From CAZTTG01 sp964615935 (lineage in GTDB: Bacteria; Planctomycetota; UBA1135; GCA-002686595), in assembly GCA_964615935.1 (NCBI GenBank), contig CAZTTG010000037.1, positions 1 through 55,604 on the forward strand: 55,604 nucleotides of DNA, given 5' to 3'. Both the position numbers and the translations under genes were made by a program. Positions 25,181 to 35,762 of this stretch are shown piece after piece. How positions within the stretch are numbered: position 1 is the first letter of the stretch; every line of letters begins with the position of its first letter. The notes under the pieces are model-generated. The model saw only the letters and a program-made list of their open reading frames with translations. It was not told where the DNA came from and searched no databases.

Positions 25181-26175
25181 CCGACCCGGCCGCCGCGCAG
25201 GTGCTCGACCAGGCGCCTGGTGGCCTCGGCCATCCCGACCTCCTCCCGGTGGCCCAGGTCGCGCCGGGCCGGCTCGGGATCATAGGAGTGGGAGAGGGCG
25301 AGCTGCTGGGCGACGAAGCGGGTCATGGGCGGCTCGCCGCCGAGGCGCAGGAGGCTCCAGACGCGCTCGAGAACGGCGCCCGCGGCACAGGCGGTGCGCG
25401 CCGACAGGCGGCGGGTCACGGGCGGCTCGCCCAGGGCCGCGAGCAGCTCGGCGATCCAGGTCCACAGCCGCACCGGCTCCTCCTGGACGACAAAATAGGC
25501 GCGGCCCGCGCAGGGCGCGTCGAGCGCGAGGCGATCGGCGGCCGACAGGTGCGCGCGGGCGGCGTTGTCCACGTACGTCAGGCTGACCTGATTGTCGCCG
25601 TCGCCCACGATCCGCAGCCGCCCGCGTCGGGCGCGGTCGATCAGCCGCGGCACGAGGTGCGGGTCGCCGGGGCCGAAGATCAGGTGGGGGCGCAGTGCGA
25701 CCGTGGTCAGGCCGCCCGCGCCGTTGGCCGCCAGGACCTCGCGCTCGGCCACGGCCTTGGTCTCCGGGTAGGCGCAGAGGTACGAGTCGGGGTAGGGGAG
25801 CTCGGGGCCCGCGTTCACGTGGTCGCTGCCGTCGAAGACCACGCTGGGCGTGCTGGTGTGGACCAGGCGGGGAACCCCCACGGCGCGGCAGGCCTCGAGG
25901 ACGTTGCGCGTGCCCTCGACGTTGGTGGCGAAGTACTCCGAGCGGGGGCCCCACACCCCGGTCTTCGCGGCCGCGTGGAAGACGCAGGTGGCGTCCTCGA
26001 AGGCGCGCTCGAGCCCGGCCCGGTCTCCGAGATCGCAGCGGGCGGTCTCGGCGCCGATCGCCGCGAGCTCGGGGTACTCGCCGCGGCCCAGGGCGCGCAC
26101 GGGCTCGCCGCGCTCGAGCAGGGCGCGGACGATCGCGCTGCCCAGGAAGCCCCCTCCCCCGGTGACGACGTTCAC
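25177..26175 (-). CDS. oleD: OleD, NAD(P)H-dependent 2-alkyl-3-ketoalkanoate reductase
   Basis: 332 aa, extended short-chain dehydrogenase. It has the dinucleotide motif TGGGGFLG (5-12) directly at the N-terminus, HTSTPSVVFDG (106-116), and the catalytic Tyr136-xxx-Lys140 (YPETK). In the Ole pathway it reduces the beta-keto acid from OleA to a 2-alkyl-3-hydroxyalkanoate. The assignment rests on the family features together with its position directly after oleB and oleC, the usual oleBCD order. The GTG start overlaps the oleC stop (GTGA). The alternative, a generic 3-beta-HSD/epimerase, is much less likely in this context. Confidence 0.9.
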   Translation of the reverse strand: MNVVTGGGGFLGSAIVRALLERGEPVRALGRGEYPELAAIGAETARCDLGDRAGLERAFEDATCVFHAAAKTGVWGPRSEYFATNVEGTRNVLEACRAVGVPRLVHTSTPSVVFDGSDHVNAGPELPYPDSYLCAYPETKAVAEREVLAANGAGGLTTVALRPHLIFGPGDPHLVPRLIDRARRGRLRIVGDGDNQVSLTYVDNAARAHLSAADRLALDAPCAGRAYFVVQEEPVRLWTWIAELLAALGEPPVTRRLSARTACAAGAVLERVWSLLRLGGEPPMTRFVAQQLALSHSYDPEPARRDLGHREEVGMAEATRRLVEHLRGGRVG

Positions 26176-27866
26176 GTCCCGAGCTCCCGCTCGGCCCAGC
26201 GCTTGAGGTCCTCGCGCCGGATCTTGGCGTTGTGCCGCACGTCCACCGGGAAGGCGCGGCGGAAGAGGACCTGCTCGATCCCCTCGCAGGCCGGGATCCC
26301 GGCGCCCAGGCGCAGGATCTCCGCGGCCAGGGCGGCGCGGGCGGTGCGGCCGCGGGGGAGGCGTCCGGGCTCGGGCTCGACCACCAGCACCGGCCGCTCG
26401 AATCCGGCCGGCCCCACCCCGACCAGCGCCGTGCGGGCGGCGTCGGGATGGCGGTTGAAGGCGTTCTCGGCCGGCACCGGCATGCGCCGGCCCTCGGGGG
26501 TCTCGATGCGGTGCGAGAGGCGCCCCAGGAACCACAGGTGGCCGTCCCCGTCCAGGCGGCCCACGTCGCCCATGCGGTGCCAGGCGGGCCCGTTGGCCGC
26601 GGGGATCTTGGCCCGAGCCGTGGCCCTCGGCTGCTCGGCGTACTCCTGGGTGACCACCGGTCCGCGCACGCAGACCTCGCCCGGCTCGCCCGGCGCGACC
26701 TCGAGCTCGTCGCTCCAGCGCTCGATCGGCTCGTCGCCGATCCGGATCAGTCGCAGGTCGATGCCCGGCGCGACGCGGCCCACGCAGCTCCCCTCGCCGC
26801 GCAGGGTGCGCCCGGCGAAGCGCGCCAGGATCTCGCGGCCCGAGGCGCTGGACACCGGCAGGGACTCGGTCGCGCCGTAGGGGGTGTGCACGTCGCAGCC
26901 CTCGCCGAGCACCTCGAGGCAGTCCTCGATCAGCGCCGGCGGCACCGGCGCCCCGGCGATCATGAGCTGGCGCAGCCCCTCGAGGCGCAGGCCGCGCTCG
27001 CGGCAGTGGGGGATGACCCGCCGCCAGATGGCGGGCGAGCCGAAGCTCAGGGTGGGCCGGTGCTCGGCGACGGCCTCGACGATGCGCGCGGGATTGCAGC
27101 GCGCCGGCTTCGAGGGATCCATGTCGGGCAGCACGGTGGTGAGCCCCAGGGCCGCGTCGAAGAGGGCGAAGAGCGGGAAGCAGGCCAGGTCCACCCCGCC
27201 GGGCTCGAGCCCGTACAGCGCCTTCAACGCGCGCACCTGGGCGTCGAACATGCCGTGGGTGTAGACCGCGCCCTTGGCCGGCCCGGTGCTGCCCGAGGTG
27301 AAGAGGATGGCGGCCTCGTCCGCGGCGCGGGTGGGGGCGCAGCCGAGCGGCTCACCCGGGCTTCGCGCCAGCTCGCCCAGGGTGGCCCCGCGCCAGGGGC
27401 GCGGCGGGCCCGAGGTGACCGCGATCTCGACGCTCTCGAAGGCCGCCGGGAAGAGGCGCCGCAGCACCTGGGCCAGGGGGATGCCGATGAAGGCCCGCGG
27501 CCGGATGCGCTTCACGCAGGAGAGCACGCCCGCGCGCCCCATGCCCGGGTCGATCAGCACCGGCACCGCGCCGATCCGCATCAGGGCCCACACCAGCGCC
27601 ACCCACTCGGCGCCCGGCCGCACGAAGACCGAGACCCGGTCGCCGCGCTCGAGGCCCAGGCCCGCGAGGCCGCGGGCCATGGCCGAGCTCCGGGTCTCGA
27701 GCTCGGCGAAGCTCAGGATGCGCCAGCGCGGTCGGCCGCCGGGGCGACCCTCGGGGACGATCAGCGCCCGCGCGTCGGGACGCTCCCGCGCCCGCTCGGG
27801 CAGGTGCCGGCCGACGTTGACCTCGGCCGGAAGCTCGCCCAGGGCCAGGAAGGGGTCGGCGCTCAC
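26172..27866 (-). CDS. oleC: OleC, beta-lactone synthetase (ANL superfamily)
   Basis: 564 aa AMP-forming enzyme. The P-loop AAILFTSGSTGPAKGAVYTH lies at about 185-204. It is followed by GMFDAQVRALKALYGLEPG---CFPLFALFDAALGLTTVLPDMDP, a stretch I associate specifically with OleC rather than with acyl-CoA ligases, and by TPYGATESLP and MGDVGRLD. OleC adenylates a beta-hydroxy acid and closes it to a beta-lactone. No CoA or ACP partner is needed. GTG start at 27866 overlaps the oleB stop, and the stop overlaps oleD, giving tight translational coupling. The N-terminus is standard for the family. Confidence 0.92.
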   Translation of the reverse strand: MSADPFLALGELPAEVNVGRHLPERARERPDARALIVPEGRPGGRPRWRILSFAELETRSSAMARGLAGLGLERGDRVSVFVRPGAEWVALVWALMRIGAVPVLIDPGMGRAGVLSCVKRIRPRAFIGIPLAQVLRRLFPAAFESVEIAVTSGPPRPWRGATLGELARSPGEPLGCAPTRAADEAAILFTSGSTGPAKGAVYTHGMFDAQVRALKALYGLEPGGVDLACFPLFALFDAALGLTTVLPDMDPSKPARCNPARIVEAVAEHRPTLSFGSPAIWRRVIPHCRERGLRLEGLRQLMIAGAPVPPALIEDCLEVLGEGCDVHTPYGATESLPVSSASGREILARFAGRTLRGEGSCVGRVAPGIDLRLIRIGDEPIERWSDELEVAPGEPGEVCVRGPVVTQEYAEQPRATARAKIPAANGPAWHRMGDVGRLDGDGHLWFLGRLSHRIETPEGRRMPVPAENAFNRHPDAARTALVGVGPAGFERPVLVVEPEPGRLPRGRTARAALAAEILRLGAGIPACEGIEQVLFRRAFPVDVRHNAKIRREDLKRWAERELGT

Positions 27867-28795
27867 GACGAGCCTCCGCCGGTGCGCGCCAGGAAGTCGC
27901 GGATCCAGCCGACGACCTGCTCTCGCGCGTCCTCCAGCACCCAGTGCCCGGCCTGCTGCGCGCGGTGCACCTCGGCCGCGGAAAAGCGGCGCTCGAACTC
28001 CTCGCGGAAGGCCGGGGTGAAGCACCAGTCGCGCTCGCCCCACACGATGCACGCGGGCAGGCCGGCCAGGCGCGGGAGGCCCTCCTCGAGCTCCTTCAGG
28101 CTGGCCCAGGAGGGGTGGCCCGGCGAGAGGGGGATGTCCTGCACGAAGCGCAGGGCGGCGAGGCGATCGCCCCAGCTCCGGTAGGGCATCAGGTATCCCT
28201 CGCGCACGGCTCCGCGCAGCCGCTCGGGCGCCCGGGAGGCCATGCGCAGCGCGGCCAGGATGAAGCCGTTGAGGCCGCGGACCAGGAGCGGGCCCAGGAG
28301 CGGCGCGCGGCAGATCCGGATGCGCCAGGGCGCGCGCATGCCGGTGAAGGCCCCGGTGTTGAGGATCACCAGCCGCGCGACGCGCTCGGGTTGCCGCAGG
28401 GCCGCGGCCAGGCCGATGGCGCCGCCCCAGTCGTGCACCACCAGCGCGAGGTCGCGCAGGTCCAGGGCCAGGATGGCGCGCTCCAGCATGTCCACGTGGT
28501 CCGCCAGCCGGTAGGGCCAGTCGCGGGGCTTGTCGGAGAGGCCGCAGCCCACGTGGTCCACCGCGATCGCGCGCCGCTCCTCGCGCAGCGCGCGGATCAG
28601 GTGGCGGAAGTGGAAGGACCAGGTGGGGTTGCCGTGCACCATGAGCACCGGCGGGGCGTCCCGCTCGCCCTCGTCCACGTAGTGGTAGCCGAGCCCGTCG
28701 AGGTCCAGGAAGCGCGACTCGAAGGGGTACTCCTCGCGGAAGGGGGCGGTGAGGGCGGCCGCGCGGCGGCGGCGCTCGGCGTCGCGGTCGGTCAC
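27863..28795 (-). CDS. oleB: OleB, beta-lactone decarboxylase (alpha/beta hydrolase)
   Basis: 310 aa of the haloalkane-dehalogenase-like alpha/beta-hydrolase group. Oxyanion region HGNPTWSF (54-61), nucleophile Asp122 in VVHDWGG, and catalytic His284 in AGHWVLED. The segment WGERDWCFTPAFREEFERRF (252-271) contains the conserved Asp256 region. OleB decarboxylates the cis-beta-lactone from OleC to a cis-alkene. Family alone could be a dehalogenase; the oleB-oleC-oleD order with 4-nt GTGA overlaps makes OleB by far the best call. It is a stand-alone protein, not the OleBC fusion seen in some actinobacteria. Confidence 0.9.
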   Translation of the reverse strand: MTDRDAERRRRAAALTAPFREEYPFESRFLDLDGLGYHYVDEGERDAPPVLMVHGNPTWSFHFRHLIRALREERRAIAVDHVGCGLSDKPRDWPYRLADHVDMLERAILALDLRDLALVVHDWGGAIGLAAALRQPERVARLVILNTGAFTGMRAPWRIRICRAPLLGPLLVRGLNGFILAALRMASRAPERLRGAVREGYLMPYRSWGDRLAALRFVQDIPLSPGHPSWASLKELEEGLPRLAGLPACIVWGERDWCFTPAFREEFERRFSAAEVHRAQQAGHWVLEDAREQVVGWIRDFLARTGGGSS

Positions 28796-29430
28796 CGCGG
28801 CGCCTCCTGGCAGCCCGGATCGGCGCCGATCCACTCGACCTCGAGGTCCCACGGAGAGCCGGCGAGCGCGTCGGCCGCCAGGGAGAGCACGTGGCGGTCG
28901 GGGGTGTGGGCCTGCCACACCGCGTGGCGCGCGCCGCGGGCGTCGAGCAGCAGGCGATCGGGCCCGTGGACCTCGACGATCCGGCAGTCCGACAGCCCGG
29001 CCAGCCCCACGCCCAGCTTCTTGAGCACCGCCTCCTTGGCGGTCCAGGCGCGCAGGAAGACCAGGCGCTCGGGTCCGTCCAGGAGCTCCTTCTCGCGCGG
29101 ATTCAGGACCCGCCGCAGCACCTCGCGCCGGCGGGGCTGCTTGCGCTCCAGGTCGATGCCCAGCGGGGCGCGCCACACGGCCGCGGCCGCCCGCGAGCCG
29201 CTGTGGCTGATCGACCAGTGCCATCCGTTCGAGGGCCGGGGCGCGCCGCGCTCGTCGCTCTCCAGCGGCCCGAGCTCCGCCCCGGACCGGCGCGCGCTCT
29301 CGCCCAGCGCCCGCCCGGCCGCCTCCCGCTGGCGCAGGAGCGGGCTCTCGCCCGGCAGCAGGGGCTCGTCGGCGGCCACGGAAAGGACCACCGCCCGCAG
29401 CACCTCCTCCGCCGCCGGCGAGTCGCTCAC
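28792..29430 (-). CDS. 4'-phosphopantetheinyl transferase (Sfp type)
   Basis: 212 aa. Contains WHWSISHSGS (70-79), GIDLE (91-95, Mg-binding Asp93 and Glu95) and FLRAWTAKEAVLKKLGVGL (125-143), the canonical Sfp-family motifs. It transfers phosphopantetheine from CoA to a carrier-protein serine. The obvious local substrate is the ACP at 34230-34502 (Ser40). Having a dedicated transferase in the operon suggests the ACP is not, or not efficiently, primed by a housekeeping AcpS. Overlaps fabI (ATGA) upstream and oleB (GTGA) downstream, so it sits exactly at the junction between the FAS and Ole halves. Confidence 0.92.
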   Translation of the reverse strand: MSDSPAAEEVLRAVVLSVAADEPLLPGESPLLRQREAAGRALGESARRSGAELGPLESDERGAPRPSNGWHWSISHSGSRAAAAVWRAPLGIDLERKQPRRREVLRRVLNPREKELLDGPERLVFLRAWTAKEAVLKKLGVGLAGLSDCRIVEVHGPDRLLLDARGARHAVWQAHTPDRHVLSLAADALAGSPWDLEVEWIGADPGCQEAPR

Positions 29431-30239
29431 CCGCCCTCCTCCGTCCGCGTGGCGCGGCGCACGAGCTCTCGATCGAAGAAGTTGACCCCCATGCCGGCGT
29501 CCACCACCACCCCCTGGGCGTTGATGCCCGAGGAGCGCTGGCTGAGCAGGAAGAGCACCGCGTCGGCCACCTCGGGGGTGGCCAGCCCGCGGCCGCGCAG
29601 GGTGGCGGCCTCGGCGAAGAGGTAGTTCTCCAGGTAGCCGGGGATGCCGGCCGAGGCCGAGGTCTTCAGCGGACCCGCCTTGACCGCGTTGAAGCGCACC
29701 TGCGAGCGGGCGCTGAAGCTCTTGGCCAGGAAGACCACGGCCGAGTCCAGGGCGGCCTTGATGGGGGCCATGTAGCCGTAGCTCTCGGCGGCGAGATGGG
29801 TGTGCGAGATGGAGAGGGCCACCACCGAGGCGCTCGGGTCGAGGAGCGGCTCCAGCGCCCGGGCGAGGGCGATCAGGGAGTAGCAGGAGACGTCCACCGC
29901 CTGCAGGAAGCTCTCCTTCTTCGTCTGGTGGAAGGGCCGGAAGCCCTCGGAGTAGTCGGCGAAGGCGATCGAGTGCACCAGGCCGTGGACCGTCGGGTGG
30001 CGCTCGCCGATCTCGGCCGCCAGGCGCTCGACCTCGGCCGGATTCTCGACGTCGCAGACCAGCACCTCCTGGCCCTCCAGCAGGCGCGCGAGCTGCTCGC
30101 GCAGCGCCTCGGATTGCACCGCGTGCACCACCTCCGCGCCCGCCTCGCGCAGGCCCTTCGACACGTGCCAGGCGATGCTCTTCTTGTTGGCCACGCCGGT
30201 GACGACCACGGTCTTGCCGGCCAGTCCCAGGTAGTCCAT
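29427..30239 (-). CDS. fabI: enoyl-ACP reductase, FabI type
   Basis: 270 aa short-chain reductase with FabI hallmarks: GVANKKSIAWHVSKGL (15-30), LVHSIAFADYSEGF (87-100), Tyr154-x6-Lys161 (YGYMAPIK, the FabI-style spacing rather than the Y-xxx-K of FabG), and RFNAVKAGPLKTSASAGI. It reduces trans-2-enoyl-ACP in the last step of the elongation cycle. Its presence means the cluster can make saturated chains and is not a simple aryl-polyene type system, which lacks an enoyl reductase. ATG at 30239 shares one base with the dehydratase stop (TGATG). Confidence 0.93.
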   Translation of the reverse strand: MDYLGLAGKTVVVTGVANKKSIAWHVSKGLREAGAEVVHAVQSEALREQLARLLEGQEVLVCDVENPAEVERLAAEIGERHPTVHGLVHSIAFADYSEGFRPFHQTKKESFLQAVDVSCYSLIALARALEPLLDPSASVVALSISHTHLAAESYGYMAPIKAALDSAVVFLAKSFSARSQVRFNAVKAGPLKTSASAGIPGYLENYLFAEAATLRGRGLATPEVADAVLFLLSQRSSGINAQGVVVDAGMGVNFFDRELVRRATRTEEGG

Positions 30240-30679
30240 CAGGCCTCCTCCTGCTCCGCGGGCACCACGGCGGTGGCGAACTCGATGCGCAGGACGCGCG
30301 CGCCCTCGACGCTGGCCCGCCCGGTGAAGAAGCGCGCGTTGCCCACGCGCTCCTCCAGCTTGACCTCGCTGCGCACGGTCTCGCCCGGGCGCACCATGCG
30401 CCGGAAGCGCGCGCTGGTGATCTTGGTCAGGACCGGGACCTCGCCCTCCTCCAGGGCCCCCCGCTCCAGGCTGCCGGCCAGCAGCGCGCCGGCCTGGAAG
30501 ACGCTCTCGGAGAGGAGCACCCCGGGGACCACCGGAAAGTCGGGGTAGTGCCCGCGCAGGAAGTCGGCGTCCTCCGGCACCCGCCACTCGCAGACGATGG
30601 TGTCGCGACCCAGCTCGACCACGCGGTCGACGAAGAGGAAGGGCGGCCGGTGGGGGAGGATGGCCTGGATCTCGTCCAT
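30239..30679 (-). CDS. fabZ: 3-hydroxyacyl-ACP dehydratase, FabZ-like hot-dog protein
   Basis: 146 aa. LPHRPPFLFVDRV (8-20) and GHYPDFPVVPGVLLSE (43-58) contain the catalytic His44 and Glu58, 14 residues apart as in E. coli FabZ. Dehydrates 3-hydroxyacyl-ACP to 2-enoyl-ACP. The central RFRRMVRPGET is also conserved in FabZ. Adjacent to the ketoreductase (3 nt after its stop) and enoyl reductase (overlapping), so the three reductive steps of the cycle are encoded consecutively. Whether it isomerises the double bond, as FabA does, cannot be judged; the sequence looks more FabZ than FabA. Confidence 0.92.
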   Translation of the reverse strand: MDEIQAILPHRPPFLFVDRVVELGRDTIVCEWRVPEDADFLRGHYPDFPVVPGVLLSESVFQAGALLAGSLERGALEEGEVPVLTKITSARFRRMVRPGETVRSEVKLEERVGNARFFTGRASVEGARVLRIEFATAVVPAEQEEA

Positions 30680-30682
30680 GGG

Positions 30683-31234
30683 CTACAGCCCCCCGGTCAC
30701 GTCCAGCACCGCCCCGGTGACGTAGCTCGCCTCGCGGGAGGCCAGGAAGCGCACCGCCGCGGCCACCTCCTCGGGTCGGCCCATGCGCTTCAGCGGAATG
30801 GAGGCCAGGTGCGCCTTGCGCACCTCCTCGGAGAGGTCCCCGATCAGGTCGGTGTCGATGAAGCCCGGCGAGACGCAGTTCACCGTGATGCCGCGGCCGG
30901 CCACCTCCTTGGCCAGCGAGCGCATCAGGCCCACCTGCCCGGCCTTGGAGGCGGCGTAGTTGGTCTGGCCGGCGAAGCCGAAGGAGCCCGCCGGGGAGGT
31001 CACCATCAGGATGCGGCCGTAGCGCTGGCGCATCATGTTGTGCACCGCGAACTTGCACATGTGGAAGCAGCCGCCGAGGTTGGTGTCCAGGACCCGGCTC
31101 CAGTCCTCGGGGCTCATCATGCCCAGNNNNNNNNNNNNNNNNNNNNNNNNNNNNNNNNNNNNNNNNNNNNNNNNNNNNNNNNNNNNNNNNNNNNNNNNNN
31201 NNNNNNNNNNNNNNNNNNNNNNNNNNAGGCTCAT
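30683..31234 (-). CDS. fabG: 3-oxoacyl-ACP reductase FabG, interrupted by assembly gap
   Basis: The C-terminal ~147 residues are visible: TNLGGCFHMCKFA, TSPAGSFGFAGQTNYAASKAG (Ser and Tyr-xxx-Lys catalytic residues), GITVNCVSPGFIDTDL, and LKRMGRPEEVAAAV...DVTGGL. The first codons (ATG AGC, at 31234-31229) lie on the other side of the 100-N gap. Aligning to a ~245-aa FabG by eye, about 93 residues containing the TGxxxGIG and NNAG motifs are missing, so the true gap is about 280 nt, not 100. NADPH-dependent reduction of 3-oxoacyl-ACP. 31 nt separate it from the FAD oxidoreductase upstream. Confidence 0.88.
   Translation of the reverse strand: MSXXXXXXXXXXXXXXXXXXXXXXXXXXXXXXXXXXLGMMSPEDWSRVLDTNLGGCFHMCKFAVHNMMRQRYGRILMVTSPAGSFGFAGQTNYAASKAGQVGLMRSLAKEVAGRGITVNCVSPGFIDTDLIGDLSEEVRKAHLASIPLKRMGRPEEVAAAVRFLASREASYVTGAVLDVTGGL
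31127..31226. other. 100-N scaffold gap within fabG
   Basis: Exactly 100 N, the conventional placeholder for a gap of unknown size. The fabG reading frame lost here implies roughly 280 missing bases if fabG is of normal length. Confidence 0.95.
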
Positions 31235-31265
31235 GAGGGATGACCTGTGGTGGGGGAGCGGTCGC

Positions 31266-32761
<1,496 letters not shown>

Positions 32762-32765
<4 letters not shown>

Positions 32766-34171
32766 GGAGCGACCCCGGCGCCGGGGGAAGGGGTGGGGGC
32801 CAGCACGTGCCGGTTGGCGGCGTCGATGCCCGAGAGCAGGGCGCCCACCACGCCCAGCAGGCCCTGGTCGGTCCCCATCAGGTACAGGCCCTCGACGCCG
32901 GTCTCGCCGCTCGGGCGCTTGCGCGGCGAGCCGTAGATGGCCCCGTGGCCGTGCCCGGTGAAGCGCTCGATGGTGCGGGGGGTGAAGGCGTCGCGGAAGA
33001 CGGTGTGGCGCTCGAAGGCGGGCACGAAGCGCTCGGCCGAGCGGATGGCGGCCCGGGTCCACTCCTCCTTGCGGGCGGCGTACTCGGGCTCGGGCAGATC
33101 GCTCCAGGCCTCGGGGCGGGCCAGGGTGGCCATCCGGATCTGGCCCTCGGGGAGCGGCGGCTCGGCGGCGAAGTTGTCGGGGGCGCAGACGATGCCGCTG
33201 CGCAGGTCGACCGGCTCCTCGGGCCGACGGTAGTCGAAGACCTCCGAGTCGTTGAAGAAGACGATGGCCTCCTCCAGGCCCAGCTCGCGCGGCCGGCGGT
33301 CCAGGACCGAGATCGACTCGAGCACGCTCATCCGGCCCACCTCCTCGGGGCTCACCCGCGAGCCCTGGCCGCAGAGCTGCAGGGTCTCCACCCAGCCCGC
33401 CGAGGAGAGGATCCGGTCGGCCTCCAGCTCGCTGCCGTCCTCCAGGCGAACGCCCCGGGCGCGCCCGTCGGCGAGGGCGATGCGCTCCACGCCCGCGCGC
33501 AGGCGCAGCTCGGCTCCCAGCTCGCGCAGGCGGCCCACCAGCAGGTCCAGCAGGGTGCGGATGCCGCCCTGCGGTCGGGCCAGGCCCTCCTGGAAGAGGC
33601 TGCGGAAGAGGATGGCGAAGAGCCCCCAGTCCACGTCGCCCTCGCGCGCGCTGCCGTAGTAGCAGATGGGCAGCATCAGCATCTCGACCAGCAGGGGGTC
33701 GGAGAGGATCCGGGAGAGGACCTCGCGCGCGCCCGTGACCTCCGGACCTTCGGAGAGCTGGCGGGTGGCCGCGATCTCGCCCAGCAGGCGCTCGAAGGCC
33801 TCCCGCTGCGAGGGGAAGGCGGCCGCGATCTCCCCGCGCAGGAGCTCGAAGTCGTTGGAGAAGCGCAGCCGGACGTCCGGGAAGGCGATGGCCGAGCAGT
33901 CCTGCTCGCCCAGCTTCAGGTCCTCGCGGCGCAGGCGCAGCTGGCGCAGGACGAGGGAGAGGGGCGCGCTGCGGTCGGCGGGAGGGCCGCAGTTGGTCAA
34001 CGCGTGCAGACCGGTATCGAAGCGCCGGCCCCCCATCTTGTAGAAGGAGTTCAGGCCGCCCCACAGGGAGTGCCGCTCCAGGATGGCCACCTTCTTGTCG
34101 AAGTGGGCCAGGCGGATGCCGGCCGCCAGGCCGCTCATCCCGGCCCCGATGATCAGAGCGTCGTAGCGCAT
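32762..34171 (-). CDS. phytoene-desaturase-like FAD oxidoreductase A
   Basis: 469 aa. N-terminal IIGAGMSGLAAGIRLA (7-22) and LERHSLWGGLNSF, then FDTGLHAL. The C-terminal FAD segment is GLYLMGTDQGLLGVVGALLSG. It belongs to the same CrtI-like superfamily as its downstream neighbour but is clearly divergent from it, so the two are old paralogues rather than a recent duplication. They may act as partners, for example introducing and then re-positioning or saturating double bonds in the chain held on the cluster ACP. ACP lies 58 nt upstream. Function inferred only. Confidence 0.85.
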
Positions 34172-34229
34172 CGCGCGGTGGGCGCCCCGCGCCGAGGCGC
34201 GGGGCGCTGTCCGGGGTGTCCGGCGCCGC

Positions 34230-34502
34230 TCAGGCGGTCGCGCCGTGCAGCTCCTTGCCCTCGAGCAGGGGCGAGAGGTAGCGAACGCAGCCGTCGAGGG
34301 TGGCGAGCTCCTTGTAGTCCCCCTCGGGGACCTGGACGCCGTAGAGCTTGCGCAGCTCCATGACGATGTCCAGGAAGTCCATGGAGTCGAGCTCGATCTG
34401 CTCGCGCAGCGGCTCGGCGGGCGTGAGCCCCTCGACGTCCTCGTCGGGCGCGATGCCGGCGATGATGCTCTTGATGGCGGTGATGATCTGTTCTCTGCTC
34501 AT
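34230..34502 (-). CDS. acyl carrier protein, cluster-specific
   Basis: 90 aa, acidic, with the phosphopantetheine attachment Ser40 in LDSMDFLDIV. Divergent from a housekeeping AcpP: the helix II sequence is DSMDFLD rather than DSLDTVE. It is located between the ketosynthase (12 nt) and the FAD oxidoreductases, so it most likely carries the growing chain for this operon only. The local Sfp-type transferase is its probable activating enzyme. Confidence 0.93.
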   Translation of the reverse strand: MSREQIITAIKSIIAGIAPDEDVEGLTPAEPLREQIELDSMDFLDIVMELRKLYGVQVPEGDYKELATLDGCVRYLSPLLEGKELHGATA

Positions 34503-34514
34503 GGTGCCGGGAGG

Positions 34515-35762
34515 TCAGGAGGTTCCGTTGGGGTAGCGCGAGACGACGACGGCCGAGTTGATGCCCAGCATCCCGAAGGAGTTGCTCAGGATCGCGTCCA
34601 CGCGCGAGACGCTCTTCGGCTCGTTCAGGACCAGGCCCGGCAGCTCGCAGAGCGGGTCCAGGTGATCCACGTTGATGGTGGGGTGGACCATCCCGTCCTC
34701 GAAGGAGGGCAGGTTTCCGGCCAGCTCCAGGGCGCCCGCGGCGCCCATCGTGTGGCCGATGAAGCTCTTGGTGTTGTTGATCGAGACCTCCCGGCAGCCG
34801 TCGAAGACCCGCCGGACGGCCTCGCACTCGACCGGGTCGCCCGAGGGGGTGGAGGTCGCGTGGGTGTTGACCAGGTCGATGGCCCGGGGGTCGAGGCCGG
34901 CGCGCTCGATGGCGCGGGCCATGCAGACGGTCTGGCCGTCGGCCTGGGGCAGGACGAAGTCGCGGGCGTCGGAGTTGACGGCGTAGCCGGTGACCTCGCC
35001 GTGGATGCGCGCCCCCCGGGCCAGGGCGTCCTCCAGTCGCTCCAGGGTGAAGAGGCAGCCGCCCTCCGAGACCACGATGCCGTTGCGGGCCAGGTCGAAG
35101 GGCCGCGAGGCCAGCGCCGGGTCGCCGCACTCGGCCAGGGCCCCCTGGGCCCGGAAGCTGGCGAAGATCCCGAAGGTATGGATGGACTCGGACACGCCCC
35201 CCGCCAGGGCCAGGTCCACCTCTCCGAGCTGCAGCATCTGCAGGCCGTGGATCAGGCCCAGGTTGCCCGCCGCGCAGGCTCCCCCCAGGGTGTAGGCGGG
35301 CCCGGTGATCTCCATGTTGAGGGTCACCTCGCCGGCCGGGTTGTTGGCCACCGTGCGGGGGTTGTGGTGGTGGGACCAGAAGGAGAGGTCCCACTCGTAC
35401 TGGGTCAGCTCGTGGATCTGGTTCTCGGTCTCGACGTTGCCGTGCTCGGTGATGCCGACGTAGACGCCGACCCGAGCCGGGTCGTAGCGCGACAGCTCCA
35501 GCCCTCCCCGGATCAGGGCCTCGCGCGCGCACCAGATGGAGATGCCGCCGGCGCGGGTGCCGCGGCGCACCTCCTTGCGCTTCTGGTAGCGCAGCGGATC
35601 GAAGTGGCACACGCCGGCCACGGTCCGGCCCACGTGCCGGATGTCCCAGGTCTCGACCCCGGAGACGCCCGCCAGCAGGTTGCGGCGGTACTGGCCCAGG
35701 TCGTCGCCGTTGGGGCTGGTCAGACCCACCCCGGTGATGACCACGCGCGGGAGCTCAGCCAC
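34515..35762 (-). CDS. fabF: 3-oxoacyl-ACP synthase II (FabF-like ketosynthase)
   Basis: 415 aa with the full decarboxylating Claisen active site: Cys163 (GGACAAGN), His301 (NTHATSTPSGD), Lys332 and His337 (SFIGHTMGAAGA). It is therefore an elongating ketosynthase, not a chain-length factor. It extends acyl-ACP with malonyl-ACP. The unusual LGGACAAGN around the Cys (against the more usual TACATG-like context) hints at a specialised substrate range. It overlaps the regulator gene by 8 nt and begins the block of chain-building genes. No second KS subunit and no malonyl-CoA:ACP transacylase are present, so those functions must come from elsewhere in the genome. Confidence 0.9.
   Translation of the reverse strand: MAELPRVVITGVGLTSPNGDDLGQYRRNLLAGVSGVETWDIRHVGRTVAGVCHFDPLRYQKRKEVRRGTRAGGISIWCAREALIRGGLELSRYDPARVGVYVGITEHGNVETENQIHELTQYEWDLSFWSHHHNPRTVANNPAGEVTLNMEITGPAYTLGGACAAGNLGLIHGLQMLQLGEVDLALAGGVSESIHTFGIFASFRAQGALAECGDPALASRPFDLARNGIVVSEGGCLFTLERLEDALARGARIHGEVTGYAVNSDARDFVLPQADGQTVCMARAIERAGLDPRAIDLVNTHATSTPSGDPVECEAVRRVFDGCREVSINNTKSFIGHTMGAAGALELAGNLPSFEDGMVHPTINVDHLDPLCELPGLVLNEPKSVSRVDAILSNSFGMLGINSAVVVSRYPNGTS

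Noticed and set aside
27863..28795. Haloalkane dehalogenase
   Set aside because: The fold is the same, but the gene is embedded between the transferase and oleC with stop-start overlaps, which identifies it as OleB.
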